From: Streptomyces sp. NBC_00239
GTDB lineage: Bacteria; Actinomycetota; Actinomycetes; Streptomycetales; Streptomycetaceae
Direction: 5' to 3'
NCBI RefSeq assembly: GCF_036194065.1
Contig: NZ_CP108095.1
Span: 4,464,001-4,528,000 of the forward strand
Length of the DNA: 64,000 bases
A program made the position numbers and the translations under genes. Under the pieces are notes generated by a model. That model worked only from the letters and a program-made list of their open reading frames with translations, searched no databases and was not told the DNA's origin. The first letter of the stretch is position 1. Each line of letters opens with the position of its first letter. Below, in pieces: positions 33,959 to 43,056 of this stretch.

Positions 33959-34276
33959 GACGCCAGGGTATGCGGCCGCGCGGGCCGCCCCGGGCCCGCC
34001 CACCGCCCTGTCCCGGGCCGCCCTGCCTCGCGCCCCCGGCCTGCCCCTGCCTCGCGCCCGGCCCGCCTCCGTCTCGCCCCCGGCCCGGCCCCGCGCGGCC
34101 CCCGCACGCGCCGGTGACGGGCCCGTGCCTCCGCCATGCCCGTGCCGTGTACAGAAAAGTTCTGCACAGTGGAATGCGGGCGGCGTCCGTCGTGGTTGGA
34201 ACCATCTAGGACGGAGACCGTCCCTTTTCCGCCATGCCCGGAGTGCCCGGAGCGCCCGAGCGAGAGGACCGCTCAC
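33959..34276. other. Intergenic region upstream of mshA
   Basis: A 318-base gap. The left 180 bases are strongly pyrimidine-biased on the plus strand (runs of CCTGCC and CGCCCC) with no ORF I trust. The right part has the 13-base inverted repeat CAGAAAAGTTCTG at 34152, the candidate sigma-R promoter and the mshA leader. Confidence 0.6.
34171..34197 (+). promoter_or_regulatory. Candidate sigma-R (SigR) promoter of mshA
   Basis: GGAAT at 34171 and GTT at 34195 are 19 bases apart, matching the SigR consensus GGAAT-N18/19-GTT for thiol-oxidative stress. The mshA start codon is about 80 bases downstream. Mycothiol genes including mshA are known SigR targets in S. coelicolor, which supports the call. 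Confidence 0.75.
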
Positions 34277-35659
34277 GTGAGTCAGTACGTGTCCCGGCTC
34301 GGCGGCCTCGGCGGCCGGATCGCCGCCGGCCGCTCGACGTTCGCCGCCCCCCACCCGCCTCGGCTCCGGATCCCCGGGGGCCACCACCGCAAACCGCGCC
34401 GGGTGGCCATGCTCAGCGTGCACACCTCTCCCCTGCACCAGCCGGGCACCGGCGACGCGGGCGGGATGAACGTCTACATCGTGGAGCTGGCCCGCCGGCT
34501 GGCCGCGATCGGCATCGAGGTCGAGATCTTCACCCGGGCGACGGCGGGCGGGCTGCCCCCGGTGGTCGAGCTGGCGCCCGGTGTCCTCGTACGGCACGTG
34601 GACGCGGGCCCTTACGAGGGGCTCGCCAAGGAGGAGCTGCCGGCGCAGCTGTGCGCTTTCACGCACGGCGTGATGCAGGCCTGGGCGGGGCACCGGCCCG
34701 GCTACTACGACCTCGTCCACTCCCACTACTGGCTGTCGGGGCACGTCGGCTGGCTCGCCGCCGAGCGCTGGGGCGTGCCCCTCGTACACGCCATGCACAC
34801 CATGGCGAAGGTCAAGAACGCGGCGCTGGCGGAGGGCGACACCCCCGAGCCGGCGGCCCGCGTGATCGGCGAGACCCAGATCGTGGCGGCCGCGGACCGG
34901 CTCATCGCCAACACGTCCGAGGAGGCCGACGAGCTCGTACGGCACTACGAGGCGGACCCGGGCAAGGTCGCGGTCGTCCACCCCGGGGTCAACCTGGACC
35001 GGTTCACGGTCGGCGACGGGCGGGCCGCGGCCCGGGCCCGGCTGGGGCTGCCGCAGGACGCGCTGATCCCGCTGTTCGCGGGGCGCATCCAGCCGCTGAA
35101 GGCCCCCGACGTACTGCTGAAGGCCGTCGCGGAGCTCGTCGCGCAGGATCCCTCGATGCGCAGGCGGCTGCTGGTGCCGGTGGTGGGCGGGCCCAGCGGC
35201 AGCGGCCTCGCCAAGCCGGAGGGCCTGCAGAAGCTGGCCGCCCGCCTCGGCATCGCCGACCTCGTGCGCTTCCAGCCGCCGGTGGACCAGGACCGGCTCG
35301 CCGACTGGTTCCGGGCGGCGTCCGTACTGGTCATGCCCTCGTACAGCGAGTCGTTCGGGCTGGTCGCCATAGAGGCGCAGGCGGCCGGCACCCCGGTGGT
35401 CGCGGCGGAGGTCGGCGGGCTGCCGGTGGCGGTCAACGACGGCGTCACGGGCTTCCTGGTCGCCGGGCACGACCCGGTCGACTACGCCACCGTGCTGCGC
35501 CGCTTCGCGGACGACCCGGCGCTGGCCGGGCGGATGGGCGCGGAGGCGGCCCGGCACGCGCAGTTCTTCGGCTGGGACACCGCCGCGAGCGGCACGGCCG
35601 ACGTGTACACCGCGGCGATGCACGATCACCGCCGTCGCGTACGCTCGCTGCATGGCTGA
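34277..35659 (+). CDS. mshA: D-inositol-3-phosphate glycosyltransferase MshA
   Basis: A 460-residue GT-B glycosyltransferase that joins GlcNAc from UDP-GlcNAc to inositol-3-phosphate, the first step of mycothiol synthesis. The N-terminal substrate region reads [20 protein letters not shown] and [12 protein letters not shown]; the C-terminal nucleotide-binding half has [36 protein letters not shown] (the E-x7-E motif) and [16 protein letters not shown]. The GTG start was chosen because GAGAGGAC precedes it; about 30 extra N-terminal residues precede the conserved core. The YbjN-like gene overlaps its end by 8 bases. Confidence 0.96.
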   Translation: MSQYVSRLGGLGGRIAAGRSTFAAPHPPRLRIPGGHHRKPRRVAMLSVHTSPLHQPGTGDAGGMNVYIVELARRLAAIGIEVEIFTRATAGGLPPVVELAPGVLVRHVDAGPYEGLAKEELPAQLCAFTHGVMQAWAGHRPGYYDLVHSHYWLSGHVGWLAAERWGVPLVHAMHTMAKVKNAALAEGDTPEPAARVIGETQIVAAADRLIANTSEEADELVRHYEADPGKVAVVHPGVNLDRFTVGDGRAAARARLGLPQDALIPLFAGRIQPLKAPDVLLKAVAELVAQDPSMRRRLLVPVVGGPSGSGLAKPEGLQKLAARLGIADLVRFQPPVDQDRLADWFRAASVLVMPSYSESFGLVAIEAQAAGTPVVAAEVGGLPVAVNDGVTGFLVAGHDPVDYATVLRRFADDPALAGRMGAEAARHAQFFGWDTAASGTADVYTAAMHDHRRRVRSLHG

Positions 35660-36173
35660 GGCTGGGGTCACGCACGTCGAACGCGTCGAGCAGATCGCAC
35701 GGATCGTCGAGAGCACGCTCGACGACGCCGAGCTGGAGTGGGAGCGCCCGGAGGCGGGCTCGTACGTCGTGAAGCTGCCGGGCACCCGGAAGCTGTCGAC
35801 GACCTGCTCGCTGCTGATCGGCCGGCACTCGCTGTCCCTGAACGCCTTCGTGATCCGCCACCCGGACGAGAACGAGGCCGGCGTCCACCGCTGGCTGCTG
35901 GAGCGCAACCTGCGCCTGTACGGGGTGGGGTACGCCGTCGACCGGCTCGGTGACGTCTACCTGGTGGGCAAGCTGCCGCTGTCGGTGGTCACGCCGGAGG
36001 AGCTGGACCGGCTGCTGGGCTCGGTCCTGGAGGCCGCCGACGGAGCCTTCAACTCGCTGCTGGAGCTGGGCTTCGCGACGGCCATCCGCAAGGAGTACGC
36101 CTGGCGGGTCTCACGCGGCGAGTCGACCCGCAACCTGGACGCGTTCACACACCTGACGCAGCGCCCGTCCTGA
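35652..36173 (+). CDS. YbjN-domain protein
   Basis: A 173-residue protein of the YbjN family (tandem secretion-chaperone-like fold). Characteristic stretches are [38 protein letters not shown] and [20 protein letters not shown]. Function is not established; in E. coli YbjN affects motility and stress. The first 8 bases overlap mshA in another frame, so translation is coupled, a pairing kept in many actinomycetes. Its 3' end overlaps the convergent transporter gene by 29 bases. Confidence 0.9.
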   Translation: MAEAGVTHVERVEQIARIVESTLDDAELEWERPEAGSYVVKLPGTRKLSTTCSLLIGRHSLSLNAFVIRHPDENEAGVHRWLLERNLRLYGVGYAVDRLGDVYLVGKLPLSVVTPEELDRLLGSVLEAADGAFNSLLELGFATAIRKEYAWRVSRGESTRNLDAFTHLTQRPS

Positions 36174-37467
36174 CGGGGGCCTCATCGGCGGCCGCCGTCC
36201 CGGCGGTCTCGACGGCCACCGGCTCGACCGTCCCCGGCTCGCAGACCACCGGCTCGGAGGCGGGCGACGGCGGCAGGTTGCGCATCAGGAGCCAGTAGCC
36301 CAGGCCCGCGACCGAGCCGAGGACGGCCGTCGAGCCCCACAGCCAGCCGGCGCCGAGGCGGTCGATCATCCCGCCCGCCATCAGCGGTGCGATCAGCGAG
36401 GCCACCGCCCAGGACATCGTGTAGACGCCCTGGTAGCGGCCGCGTCCGTGCACCGGGGAGAGGCGGACGACCAGGCCCATCTGGGTGGGGGAGTTCACGA
36501 TCTCGGCCAGCGTCCACACGCACACCGTGAGCGCGTACACGGCGAGCGAGTCCGCGAAGGCCGTCAGCCCGAATCCGTACCCGGCGAGCAGGGCGGACAC
36601 CACCAGCAGCCGCTGCGGGTCGCGGTGCTCGATGAAGCGGGTGACCGGGATCTGGAGGGCGACGATCAGCACGCCGTTGACGGCGATGACGAGCCCGTAG
36701 TCGGCGGGCGAGAAGCCGGCCGAGCCCATGGCCACGGGCAGGCCCACCGAGCCTTGGGTGAAGATCAGCGAGATCAGGAACGAGAGTCCGACGACACCCA
36801 TGTAGCGGCCGTCGCGCAGCACCTCGCCGAGCCGGACGTCCGGCTCCTTGGCCGCCGCGCCCGCCGTCTTCTGCGGGCGGGACTCGGGCAGCTTCACGAA
36901 GACGATGACCGCGCACGCCAGCGTCAGGGCGGCCTCGCCGAGGAAGCCCGCGAGGTAGCTGTACTGGGCGATGAAGCCGGCGCCCGCGGCGCTGATCCCG
37001 AAGCCCAGGTTGATGGCCCAGTAGTTCAGCGCGAACGCCCGGACCCGGTCCTGCGGCCGCACGATGTCGGCCATCATCGCCTGCACCGCGGGCCGGGACG
37101 CGTTCGAGGCCATGCCGACCAGCAGGGCGACGCCGGCGATGGCCGCCGGGTGCTCCATGAAGCCGAGCAGCGCCACCGAGAACGCCGTCGAGGTCTGGGC
37201 GATCATCATCGTCGGGCGGCGCCCGAGCCGGTCCGTCATGACGCCCGCGACCAGCGAGGAGATGACCGCGCCCAGACCGTGCAGGGCGGCCACGAGTCCC
37301 GCGAAGGAGGCCGAATAGCCCCGGTCCAGGGTCAGGTACAACGCCATGAAGGTGGCGACGAAGGCCCCGAGCCGGTTGACGAGGGTGCTGGTCCACAGCC
37401 ACCAGAACTCGCGGGGCAGGCCGGCGACGCTCTCGCGTGCGGCCCGCCGCAGACTGGCAACGGACAT
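36145..37467 (-). CDS. Major facilitator superfamily exporter
   Basis: A 440-residue membrane transporter with about 12 helices. The loop 2-3 MFS motif is visible as AGVMTDRLGRRPTMM, and the central loop holds REXPRPQK-like charges (PESRPQKTAGAAAKEPDVRL). The layout resembles drug/proton antiporters of the DHA1 type. The substrate is unknown. The start at 37467 (MSVASLRRAARE) precedes the first helix by about 18 residues; the frame is open upstream. An acidic, Pro/Val-rich tail of about 45 residues follows the last helix. Confidence 0.9.
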   Translation of the reverse strand: MSVASLRRAARESVAGLPREFWWLWTSTLVNRLGAFVATFMALYLTLDRGYSASFAGLVAALHGLGAVISSLVAGVMTDRLGRRPTMMIAQTSTAFSVALLGFMEHPAAIAGVALLVGMASNASRPAVQAMMADIVRPQDRVRAFALNYWAINLGFGISAAGAGFIAQYSYLAGFLGEAALTLACAVIVFVKLPESRPQKTAGAAAKEPDVRLGEVLRDGRYMGVVGLSFLISLIFTQGSVGLPVAMGSAGFSPADYGLVIAVNGVLIVALQIPVTRFIEHRDPQRLLVVSALLAGYGFGLTAFADSLAVYALTVCVWTLAEIVNSPTQMGLVVRLSPVHGRGRYQGVYTMSWAVASLIAPLMAGGMIDRLGAGWLWGSTAVLGSVAGLGYWLLMRNLPPSPASEPVVCEPGTVEPVAVETAGTAAADEAPVRTGAASGV

Positions 37468-37619
37468 ACGGAATCCCCCCGCGGAAGTAAGTGGTGCAGC
37501 AGCAGTCCGCACATTACGCCCGGGGGTCTGTCCACGCCACTGAATTGCCGCGTGCACGCCAGGTCCGGGGGGTGGACGCAGCGCGCGTCCGCTCGACCGC
37601 GTCCATTAGGCTCGGACAC

Positions 37620-38378
37620 ATGGCCGACGCACCGTACAAGCTGATCCTCCTCCGCCACGGCGAGAGCGAATGGAACGCGAAGAACCTGTTCACCGGCTGG
37701 GTGGACGTCAACCTCACCGAGAAGGGCGAGAAGGAGGCGGTCCGCGGCGGTGAGCTGCTGAAGGACGCCGGCCTGCTGCCCGATGTACTGCACACCTCCC
37801 TCCAGAAGCGCGCGATCCGCACCGCGCAGCTGGCGCTGGAGTCCGCCGACCGCCACTGGATCCCGGTCCACCGCTCCTGGCGCCTGAACGAGCGCCACTA
37901 CGGCGCCCTCCAGGGCAAGGACAAGGCCCAGACGCTCGCCGAGTACGGCGAGGAGCAGTTCATGCTGTGGCGCCGCTCGTACGACACCCCGCCGCCGGCC
38001 CTCGCGGACGGCACGGAGTTCTCCCAGTCCGAGGACCCGCGCTACGCGTCGATCCCGCCGGAGCTGCGCCCGAACACCGAGTGCCTCAAGGACGTCGTCG
38101 TCCGCATGCTGCCGTACTGGTACGACGGCATCGTCCCGGACCTGCTGGCCGGCCGCACCGTCCTGGTCGCCGCCCACGGCAACTCGCTGCGCGCCCTGGT
38201 CAAGCACCTCGACGGCGTCTCCGACGAGGCCATCGCGGGCCTGAACATCCCCACGGGCATCCCGCTCGCCTACGAGCTGGACGAGAACTTCAAGCCCCTC
38301 ACCCCGGGCGGCACCTACCTCGACCCGGACGCCGCGGCGGCCGCCATCGAGGCCGTCAAGAACCAGGGCAAGAAGTAA
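37620..38378 (+). CDS. gpmA: 2,3-bisphosphoglycerate-dependent phosphoglycerate mutase
   Basis: A 252-residue glycolytic enzyme that interconverts 3- and 2-phosphoglycerate. The phosphohistidine is His13 in [10 protein letters not shown]; other hallmarks are [28 protein letters not shown] and the second catalytic histidine in [11 protein letters not shown]. Length fits the dPGM family. TTAGGCT lies 8 bases before the ATG and there is no ribosome site, so the message is probably leaderless. A hairpin terminator follows 32 bases after the stop. Confidence 0.97.
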   Translation: MADAPYKLILLRHGESEWNAKNLFTGWVDVNLTEKGEKEAVRGGELLKDAGLLPDVLHTSLQKRAIRTAQLALESADRHWIPVHRSWRLNERHYGALQGKDKAQTLAEYGEEQFMLWRRSYDTPPPALADGTEFSQSEDPRYASIPPELRPNTECLKDVVVRMLPYWYDGIVPDLLAGRTVLVAAHGNSLRALVKHLDGVSDEAIAGLNIPTGIPLAYELDENFKPLTPGGTYLDPDAAAAAIEAVKNQGKK

Positions 38379-38410
38379 GCGGCGGGTAGCCCTCGCGCCT
38401 GACGCACGAA

Positions 38411-38450
38411 GAGGCCCCCGGCCTGCGGATATTCCGTGGGCGGGGGCTTC
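38411..38450 (+). terminator. Terminator after gpmA
   Basis: A 10-base-pair stem (GAGGCCCCCG with CGGGGGCTTC, one G-U pair) encloses a 20-base loop. Confidence 0.7.
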
Positions 38451-38471
38451 GGCGTTGGTTAGGTTGGGGGC

Positions 38472-38951
38472 ATGAGCGTGCGTGTGGAGATCGTTACGCC
38501 GGCGAACGTGGACGCGGCGCTGGCGCTGCGGGTGCGGCCGGAGCAGGAGAAGAACGTGTCGCCGGTCGCGCACTCGCTGGCCGAGGCGTACGCGTGGGGG
38601 GAGACGGCCTGGCCGCGGCTGATCTTCGACGGGGAGCGGCTCGTCGGGTTCCTGATGGGGTTCATGGACATCCCGTGGAACCCGGAGAAGGACCCGGCGG
38701 ACCGGCGCAGCGGGCTGTGGCGGCTGAACGTCTCCGCCGACGTGCAGGGGCGCGGGTACGGGCGGTTCGCGGTGGCCGCGGTCGCCGACGAGGTGCGCCG
38801 GCGCGGCGGCACCGAGCTGTTCACCACCTGGGAGCCGGGGCCGACCGGGCCCGGTGAGTTCTACCGCCGGCTCGGCTTCCGGGAGACCGGCGAGACCAGC
38901 GGCGGCCAGACCGTCGGCGTCCTGGAGGTCGGCGCGGCGAACGGCACCTAA
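38472..38951 (+). CDS. GNAT-family N-acetyltransferase
   Basis: A 159-residue single-domain acetyltransferase. The acetyl-CoA binding stretch is LNVSADVQGRGYGRFAVAAV (Q/RxxGxG/A type) and the C-terminal part has EFYRRLGFRETGE. It resembles diamine/spermine acetyltransferases (SpeG/Bat-like start VTPANVDAALALRVRPEQE), but the substrate cannot be settled. The gene is monocistronic and closed by a perfect hairpin. Confidence 0.9.
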   Translation: MSVRVEIVTPANVDAALALRVRPEQEKNVSPVAHSLAEAYAWGETAWPRLIFDGERLVGFLMGFMDIPWNPEKDPADRRSGLWRLNVSADVQGRGYGRFAVAAVADEVRRRGGTELFTTWEPGPTGPGEFYRRLGFRETGETSGGQTVGVLEVGAANGT

Positions 38952-39014
38952 GGGCGCCCGACGGTGAACGCGCCCTCGTGCCGAGGCGGTCCGGTGCGTT
39001 CAGCGCTTACGACG

Positions 39015-39052
39015 GCGAAGGGCCCGTCCGGACTTCCGGACGGGCCCTTCGC
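39015..39052. terminator. Bidirectional terminator between the GNAT gene and the Cys-rich gene
   Basis: A perfect stem of 18 base pairs (39015-39032 with 39035-39052; tip GACTTC) lies between two convergent genes. Confidence 0.9.
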
Positions 39053-39071
39053 GTGCGCGCGGGCGGCGCCG

Positions 39072-39221
39072 TCAGCCGCCGCACTGGCACGGGGCGCCGG
39101 ACTGGCAGCCGCAGCCGCAGCCCGAGCCGCATCCGCAGGCGGCGAGGAGCGGGAGCCGCAGCGCCTCGACGGGCTGCGGCTGGTCCTGCTCGGGGGTGAT
39201 GGGGACGGGGGAATCGGCCAT
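39072..39221 (-). CDS. 49-residue cysteine/glycine-rich mini-protein
   Basis: A small ORF with a near-ideal ribosome site (GGAGGAACC before ATG). The N-half is ordinary and acidic (MADSPVPITPEQDQPQPVEA), and the C-half is LRLPLLAACGCG followed by a run of Cys-Gly and Gln residues ending PCQCGG, with seven cysteines in the last 22 residues. The Cys pattern resembles a metallothionein-like or post-translationally modified peptide. It has its own terminator and is 144 bases downstream of phoU on the same strand. No family is known to me. Confidence 0.75.
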   Translation of the reverse strand: MADSPVPITPEQDQPQPVEALRLPLLAACGCGSGCGCGCQSGAPCQCGG

Positions 39222-39365
39222 GGTTCCTCCTCGGAAGGCGTACGCGTCGTCGTACGGCCTTGCCCCATTCATGCCCAGCCTTCCGGGCGCGTCAACGGCG
39301 CATGGAGGCAGACCCGAAAGGACCGCCGCCCGGCCCGCACCGCCCGCCCCGGCCCGCGCCGGCGG

Positions 39366-40037
39366 TCAGACGTTCTCGACCGGCGCCTGCAGCTCGTCCG
39401 CGTGCTCGCCCGTCACCAGGTAGACCACGCGCTTGGCCACCGAGACCGCGTGGTCGGCGAAGCGCTCGTAGTAGCGGCCCAGCAGCGTCACGTCGACGGC
39501 CGTTTCGATGCCGTGCTTCCAGCGGTCGTCCATCAGGTGCTGGAAGAGCGCCCGGTGCAGCGTGTCCATCTCGTCGTCGTCCTGCTCCAGCTGGAGCGCC
39601 AGGTCCACGTCCTTGGTGATGATCACCTCGGCGGCCTTGGCCATCAGGCGCTGCGCGAGCTGGCCCATCTCCAGGATGGTGGCGGTGAGGTCGCGCGGCA
39701 CCGCGGTGTCCGGGAAGCGCAGCCGGGCCAGCTTGGCCACGTGCTGGGCCAGGTCGCCGGAGCGCTCCAGGTCGGCGCTCATGCGCAGCGAGGTCACGAC
39801 GATGCGCAGGTCGGTGGCGACGGGCTGCTGGCGGGCCAGCAGGGCGATGGCCCGGGCCTCCAGGTCGTGCTGCAGATCGTCGACCTTCTGGTCCGCGGCG
39901 ATCACGTTCTCGGCAAGGCTCAGGTCGGCGTCGAGCATGGCCGTCGTGGCCCGCCCGATCGCCGAGCCGACGAGCCGGGCCATCTCGACCAGGGCATCGC
40001 CGATCGAGTCAAGTTCCTCGTGGTACGCGTCCCGCAT
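39366..40037 (-). CDS. phoU: Phosphate signalling protein PhoU
   Basis: A 223-residue helical protein with two three-helix bundles. Each half carries the metal-contacting E-x3-D motif: LERSGDLAQHVAKLAR and YERFADHAVSVAKRV. PhoU links the Pst transporter to the PhoR kinase and dampens the response when phosphate is ample. The start MRDAYHEELD at 40037 fits the family. It is divergent from phoR with a PHO box in the 217-base gap, so it is expected to be PhoP-induced. Confidence 0.97.
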   Translation of the reverse strand: MRDAYHEELDSIGDALVEMARLVGSAIGRATTAMLDADLSLAENVIAADQKVDDLQHDLEARAIALLARQQPVATDLRIVVTSLRMSADLERSGDLAQHVAKLARLRFPDTAVPRDLTATILEMGQLAQRLMAKAAEVIITKDVDLALQLEQDDDEMDTLHRALFQHLMDDRWKHGIETAVDVTLLGRYYERFADHAVSVAKRVVYLVTGEHADELQAPVENV

Positions 40038-40148
40038 GGGTGTCCCTCTCTGTCTCTGCCGGGGCCCGGTCCTGTTCCGCGCCGGTGGCCGGGGGGCTCG
40101 GACCCCCACGCTCCCACGGTGCGTGGGCCACGCGTCGGACTCCGGCAC

Positions 40149-40181
40149 CACAAGTGAATCAACACAGTCGCCACGGTGAAC
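40149..40181 (-). promoter_or_regulatory. PHO box in the phoU-phoRP divergent region
   Basis: On the minus strand three consecutive 11-base units read GTTCACCGTGG, CGACTGTGTTG and ATTCACTTGTG. The first and third match the PHO unit well and the middle one is degenerate. The site lies about 112 bases before phoU and 74 bases before phoR, consistent with known PhoP autoregulation in S. coelicolor. Confidence 0.85.
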
Positions 40182-40254
40182 TCTGGGCGACGACTGTTCG
40201 AGGTGCCACCCGATCGGCTGTGGAAGTGGCGTCCGGCCTGCTTAACCTGGATCC

Positions 40255-41580
40255 ATGGACGTGAACGCGGCGGTCGCCGCAGCGGCAGCGATCGCCGGGT
40301 TGTGCACCGGTGTCATCGCCATGCTGGCGTTCCGCTGGAGCGAGCGCGACCAGGCCCGCCCCACGCGGAGCGCCATGCGCCCCGACATCAACGCGGTCCT
40401 GCCGCCCGGCGTGGACACGGTGCTCTCCGTGCTCCGCTCCTCGGCGGTGGTGCTGGACGAGGGCGACAGCGTCGTCAAGGCGAGCTCCGCCGCCTACGCC
40501 CTCGGACTGGTCCGCGGCGGGAAGCTCGCCGTGGAGCCCATGCTCCACATGGCGCGCGACACCCGCAGGGACGGCGAGATACGGCAGGTCGAACTGGACC
40601 TGCCACGGCGCGGCACCGGCCGCGGCGAGGCCCTCGCGGTCTCCGCGCGGGTCGCCCCGCTCGGCTCCCGGCTGGTCCTGCTGCTGGTCGAGGACCTCAC
40701 CGAGGCCCGCCGCATCGAGGCCGTCCGCCGCGACTTCGTGGCGAACGTGTCCCACGAGCTGAAGACCCCGGTGGGCGCGCTCTCGCTGCTCTCCGAGGCC
40801 GTCATGGACGCCTCGGACGACCCGGAGGCCGTCATCCGCTTCGCCGGCCGCATGCAGATCGAGGCGACCCGCCTCACCAATCTGGTCCAGGAGCTCATCG
40901 ACCTTTCCCGGGTGCAGAACGACGACCCGCTGGAGGACGCCGAGCCGGTCCGGGTGGACACCCTGGTCGCCGAGGCCATAGACCGCTGCCGGCACACCGC
41001 GTCGACCAAGCAGATCACCATGGCCGCCGGAGGCACCGCCGACCTGCGAGTCTGGGGGAACCGCGGCCAGCTGGCCGCCGCCCTCGGCAACCTCGTGGAG
41101 AACGCCGTGAACTACAGCCCGGCCCGCACCAGGGTCGGCATCGCCGCCCGCCGGGTCGCCGCACCCGGCGGGGACTTCATCGAGATAGCCGTCACCGACC
41201 AGGGCATCGGCATCCCGGAGAAGGACCGCGAGCGCATCTTCGAGCGCTTCTACCGCGTGGACCCGGCCCGCTCCCGCGCCACCGGCGGCACGGGCCTGGG
41301 ACTCGCCATCGTGAAGCACGTGGCCGCCTCGCACGGCGGCGAGGTCACGGTGTGGAGCTCCGAGGGCCAGGGCTCCACCTTCACCCTGCGACTGCCGGAG
41401 GCGGCGGCTCCGCGCGGGCGTAGCCTCGACGCGTACGGCACTCCTCGCGGCACCGAGATCCACGGCTCCGACGGCCCGGGCGCGAACGGCGCCTCGGGCC
41501 CGCATTCCGGAACGGCCACCACCGCTCGCTCCGTGCTTGAAACCGAACCTGCCATTCCTGCCCCGGAGGTCCTTCCGTGA
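40255..41580 (+). CDS. phoR: Phosphate-sensing histidine kinase PhoR
   Basis: A 441-residue membrane kinase. It has one clear membrane helix at residues 4-25 (short N-terminus), a PAS-like region (about 45-150, ending LLLVEDLTEARRIEAVRRD), a HisKA domain with the phosphoacceptor in FVANVSHELKTPVG, and an ATPase domain with NLVENAVNYS, VTDQGIGIPEKDRERIFERF and GGTGLGLAIVKHV. The last 60 residues are a disordered Ser/Gly/Ala tail. TTAACCT just before the ATG suggests a leaderless start. It overlaps phoP by 4 bases (GTGA). Confidence 0.97.
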   Translation: MDVNAAVAAAAAIAGLCTGVIAMLAFRWSERDQARPTRSAMRPDINAVLPPGVDTVLSVLRSSAVVLDEGDSVVKASSAAYALGLVRGGKLAVEPMLHMARDTRRDGEIRQVELDLPRRGTGRGEALAVSARVAPLGSRLVLLLVEDLTEARRIEAVRRDFVANVSHELKTPVGALSLLSEAVMDASDDPEAVIRFAGRMQIEATRLTNLVQELIDLSRVQNDDPLEDAEPVRVDTLVAEAIDRCRHTASTKQITMAAGGTADLRVWGNRGQLAAALGNLVENAVNYSPARTRVGIAARRVAAPGGDFIEIAVTDQGIGIPEKDRERIFERFYRVDPARSRATGGTGLGLAIVKHVAASHGGEVTVWSSEGQGSTFTLRLPEAAAPRGRSLDAYGTPRGTEIHGSDGPGANGASGPHSGTATTARSVLETEPAIPAPEVLP

Positions 41581-42257
41581 CCCGAGTGCTCGTCGTCGAG
41601 GATGAGGAATCCTTCAGCGACGCCCTGTCCTACATGCTCCGCAAGGAAGGCTTCGAGGTCGCGATCGCCGCGACCGGGCCCGACGGGCTCGACGAGTTCG
41701 AGCGCAACGGCGCCGACCTCGTCCTCCTCGACCTGATGCTGCCGGGGCTGCCCGGCACCGAGGTGTGCCGTCAGCTGCGCGGCCGCTCGAACGTGCCGGT
41801 CATCATGGTGACCGCCAAGGACAGCGAGATCGACAAGGTCGTCGGGCTGGAGATAGGAGCCGACGACTACGTGACGAAGCCCTTCTCCTCGCGGGAGCTG
41901 GTCGCCCGCATCCGCGCGGTGCTGCGCCGCCGCGGTGAGCCGGAGGAGGTCACCCCCGCGGCCCTGGAGGCGGGCCCGGTCCGCATGGACGTGGACCGGC
42001 ACGTGGTCACCGTCGCGGGCGCCAAGATCGACCTCCCGCTGAAGGAGTTCGACCTGCTGGAGATGCTGCTGCGCAACGCGGGCCGCGTGCTGACCCGCAT
42101 GCAGCTCATCGACCGGGTGTGGGGTGCGGACTACGTCGGCGACACCAAGACCCTCGACGTGCACGTGAAGCGCCTGCGCGCCAAGATCGAGCCGGACCCG
42201 GGCGCCCCGCGCTACCTGGTCACGGTCCGCGGCCTCGGCTACAAGTTCGAGCCGTAA
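41577..42257 (+). CDS. phoP: Phosphate response regulator PhoP
   Basis: A 226-residue OmpR/PhoB-type regulator activating the pho regulon and repressing glnR-linked nitrogen genes and antibiotic production in Streptomyces. The receiver shows LVVEDEESF, the phospho-Asp in LVLLDLMLPGLPG, MVTAKDSE and YVTKPFSSREL. The winged helix includes FDLLEMLLRNAGRVLTRMQL, TLDVHVKRLRAKIE and TVRGLGYKFEP. Its GTG start overlaps the phoR stop. A 22-base-pair hairpin ends the operon. Confidence 0.98.
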   Translation: MTRVLVVEDEESFSDALSYMLRKEGFEVAIAATGPDGLDEFERNGADLVLLDLMLPGLPGTEVCRQLRGRSNVPVIMVTAKDSEIDKVVGLEIGADDYVTKPFSSRELVARIRAVLRRRGEPEEVTPAALEAGPVRMDVDRHVVTVAGAKIDLPLKEFDLLEMLLRNAGRVLTRMQLIDRVWGADYVGDTKTLDVHVKRLRAKIEPDPGAPRYLVTVRGLGYKFEP

Positions 42258-42326
42258 AGAGCATCCGGAGCACCTCGGAGAGCCGCTGGAGGCATCGGTT
42301 CTCCCGAGGTGCCCACGCAGGGCACT

Positions 42327-42374
42327 CACGCGCGGAGGGCCCCACCCGATCCCGGGTGGGGCCCTCCGCGCGTG
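42327..42374 (+). terminator. Terminator after phoRP
   Basis: A perfect 22-base-pair stem (42327-42348 with 42353-42374) and loop ATCC. It lies between convergent phoP and lipoprotein genes and can serve both. Confidence 0.92.
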
Positions 42375-42399
42375 TCGGCGCCGTGGACGGCGCCGCGGG

Positions 42400-43056
42400 T
42401 CAGTGGCCCGCGCCGTGCGACGGCGAGCCGGTGCCGGACGGGGTGCCCGAGGCGTGGCCCGACGGGGTGCCCGAGGGGTCGCCGGACGGGGTGCCGGACG
42501 GCTTGCCGGAGGGGGTGCCCGACGGGCCCGGGGCGGCCGGGACCTCGGTCGGGCCGAACTCCTTGAAGTAGCTCGTGGCCGGCACGACGAACGCTTCGAG
42601 CTTGACGTCGCCGGTCTTGCTCAGCTGGAAGACGACCGCCTGGGCGTCGCCGTCCTTGACGGCGTCGTGGCCGTTGTCGATGACGGCGGAGGCGTTGCCC
42701 TTGCCGCCGAGGACCAGCGAGCCGCCGGCGGGCACGGTGATCTTGCCCGAGCCCGTGGCGGGCTTCAGCTTCACGGTGCCGCTGCCGCCGGGCAGCGTGA
42801 TGGCGTCGAGGGTCTGGGGCGTCAGGCCGGCGTTGAAGAGGGTCGCGGAGACCACGGCCGGTCCCTTCGCCTCCTTCTCGGGCTGCGTGATGACCAGCGC
42901 GTTCTGGATCTTGATGTCGCCCTTGGTGACGGCCGCGTTGTCCGGCTTGATCTCCAGGGTCTGCGCGTCGTTGCCCGCGCCGCAGGCGGCGAGCGATCCG
43001 ATCGAGAACACGATGGCGGCGGCGGCAACGGCGCCGCGTCGAAGGGTCCGGCTCAC
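42400..43056 (-). CDS. Lipoprotein with Gly/Thr/Pro/Ser repeat tail
   Basis: A 218-residue exported lipoprotein. The signal ends in the lipobox LAAC (cysteine at about residue 25). The middle domain, about residues 35-165 (ALVITQPEKEAKGPAVVSAT, AGGSLVLGGKGNASAVI), resembles the copper-chaperone PCu(A)C / DUF461-type fold, but the methionine/histidine copper ligands of true PCu(A)C are not apparent. The tail has tandem GTPSG, GKPSG and GDPSG pentapeptides rich in Pro/Ser and is probably a cell-wall spacer. It is convergent with phoP. The function is unknown. Confidence 0.85.
   Translation of the reverse strand: MSRTLRRGAVAAAAIVFSIGSLAACGAGNDAQTLEIKPDNAAVTKGDIKIQNALVITQPEKEAKGPAVVSATLFNAGLTPQTLDAITLPGGSGTVKLKPATGSGKITVPAGGSLVLGGKGNASAVIDNGHDAVKDGDAQAVVFQLSKTGDVKLEAFVVPATSYFKEFGPTEVPAAPGPSGTPSGKPSGTPSGDPSGTPSGHASGTPSGTGSPSHGAGH

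Noticed and set aside
34136..34276. Longer N-terminus for MshA from the upstream open frame
   Set aside because: It would include the candidate promoter and leader; the GTG at 34277 has a ribosome site and gives the expected protein.
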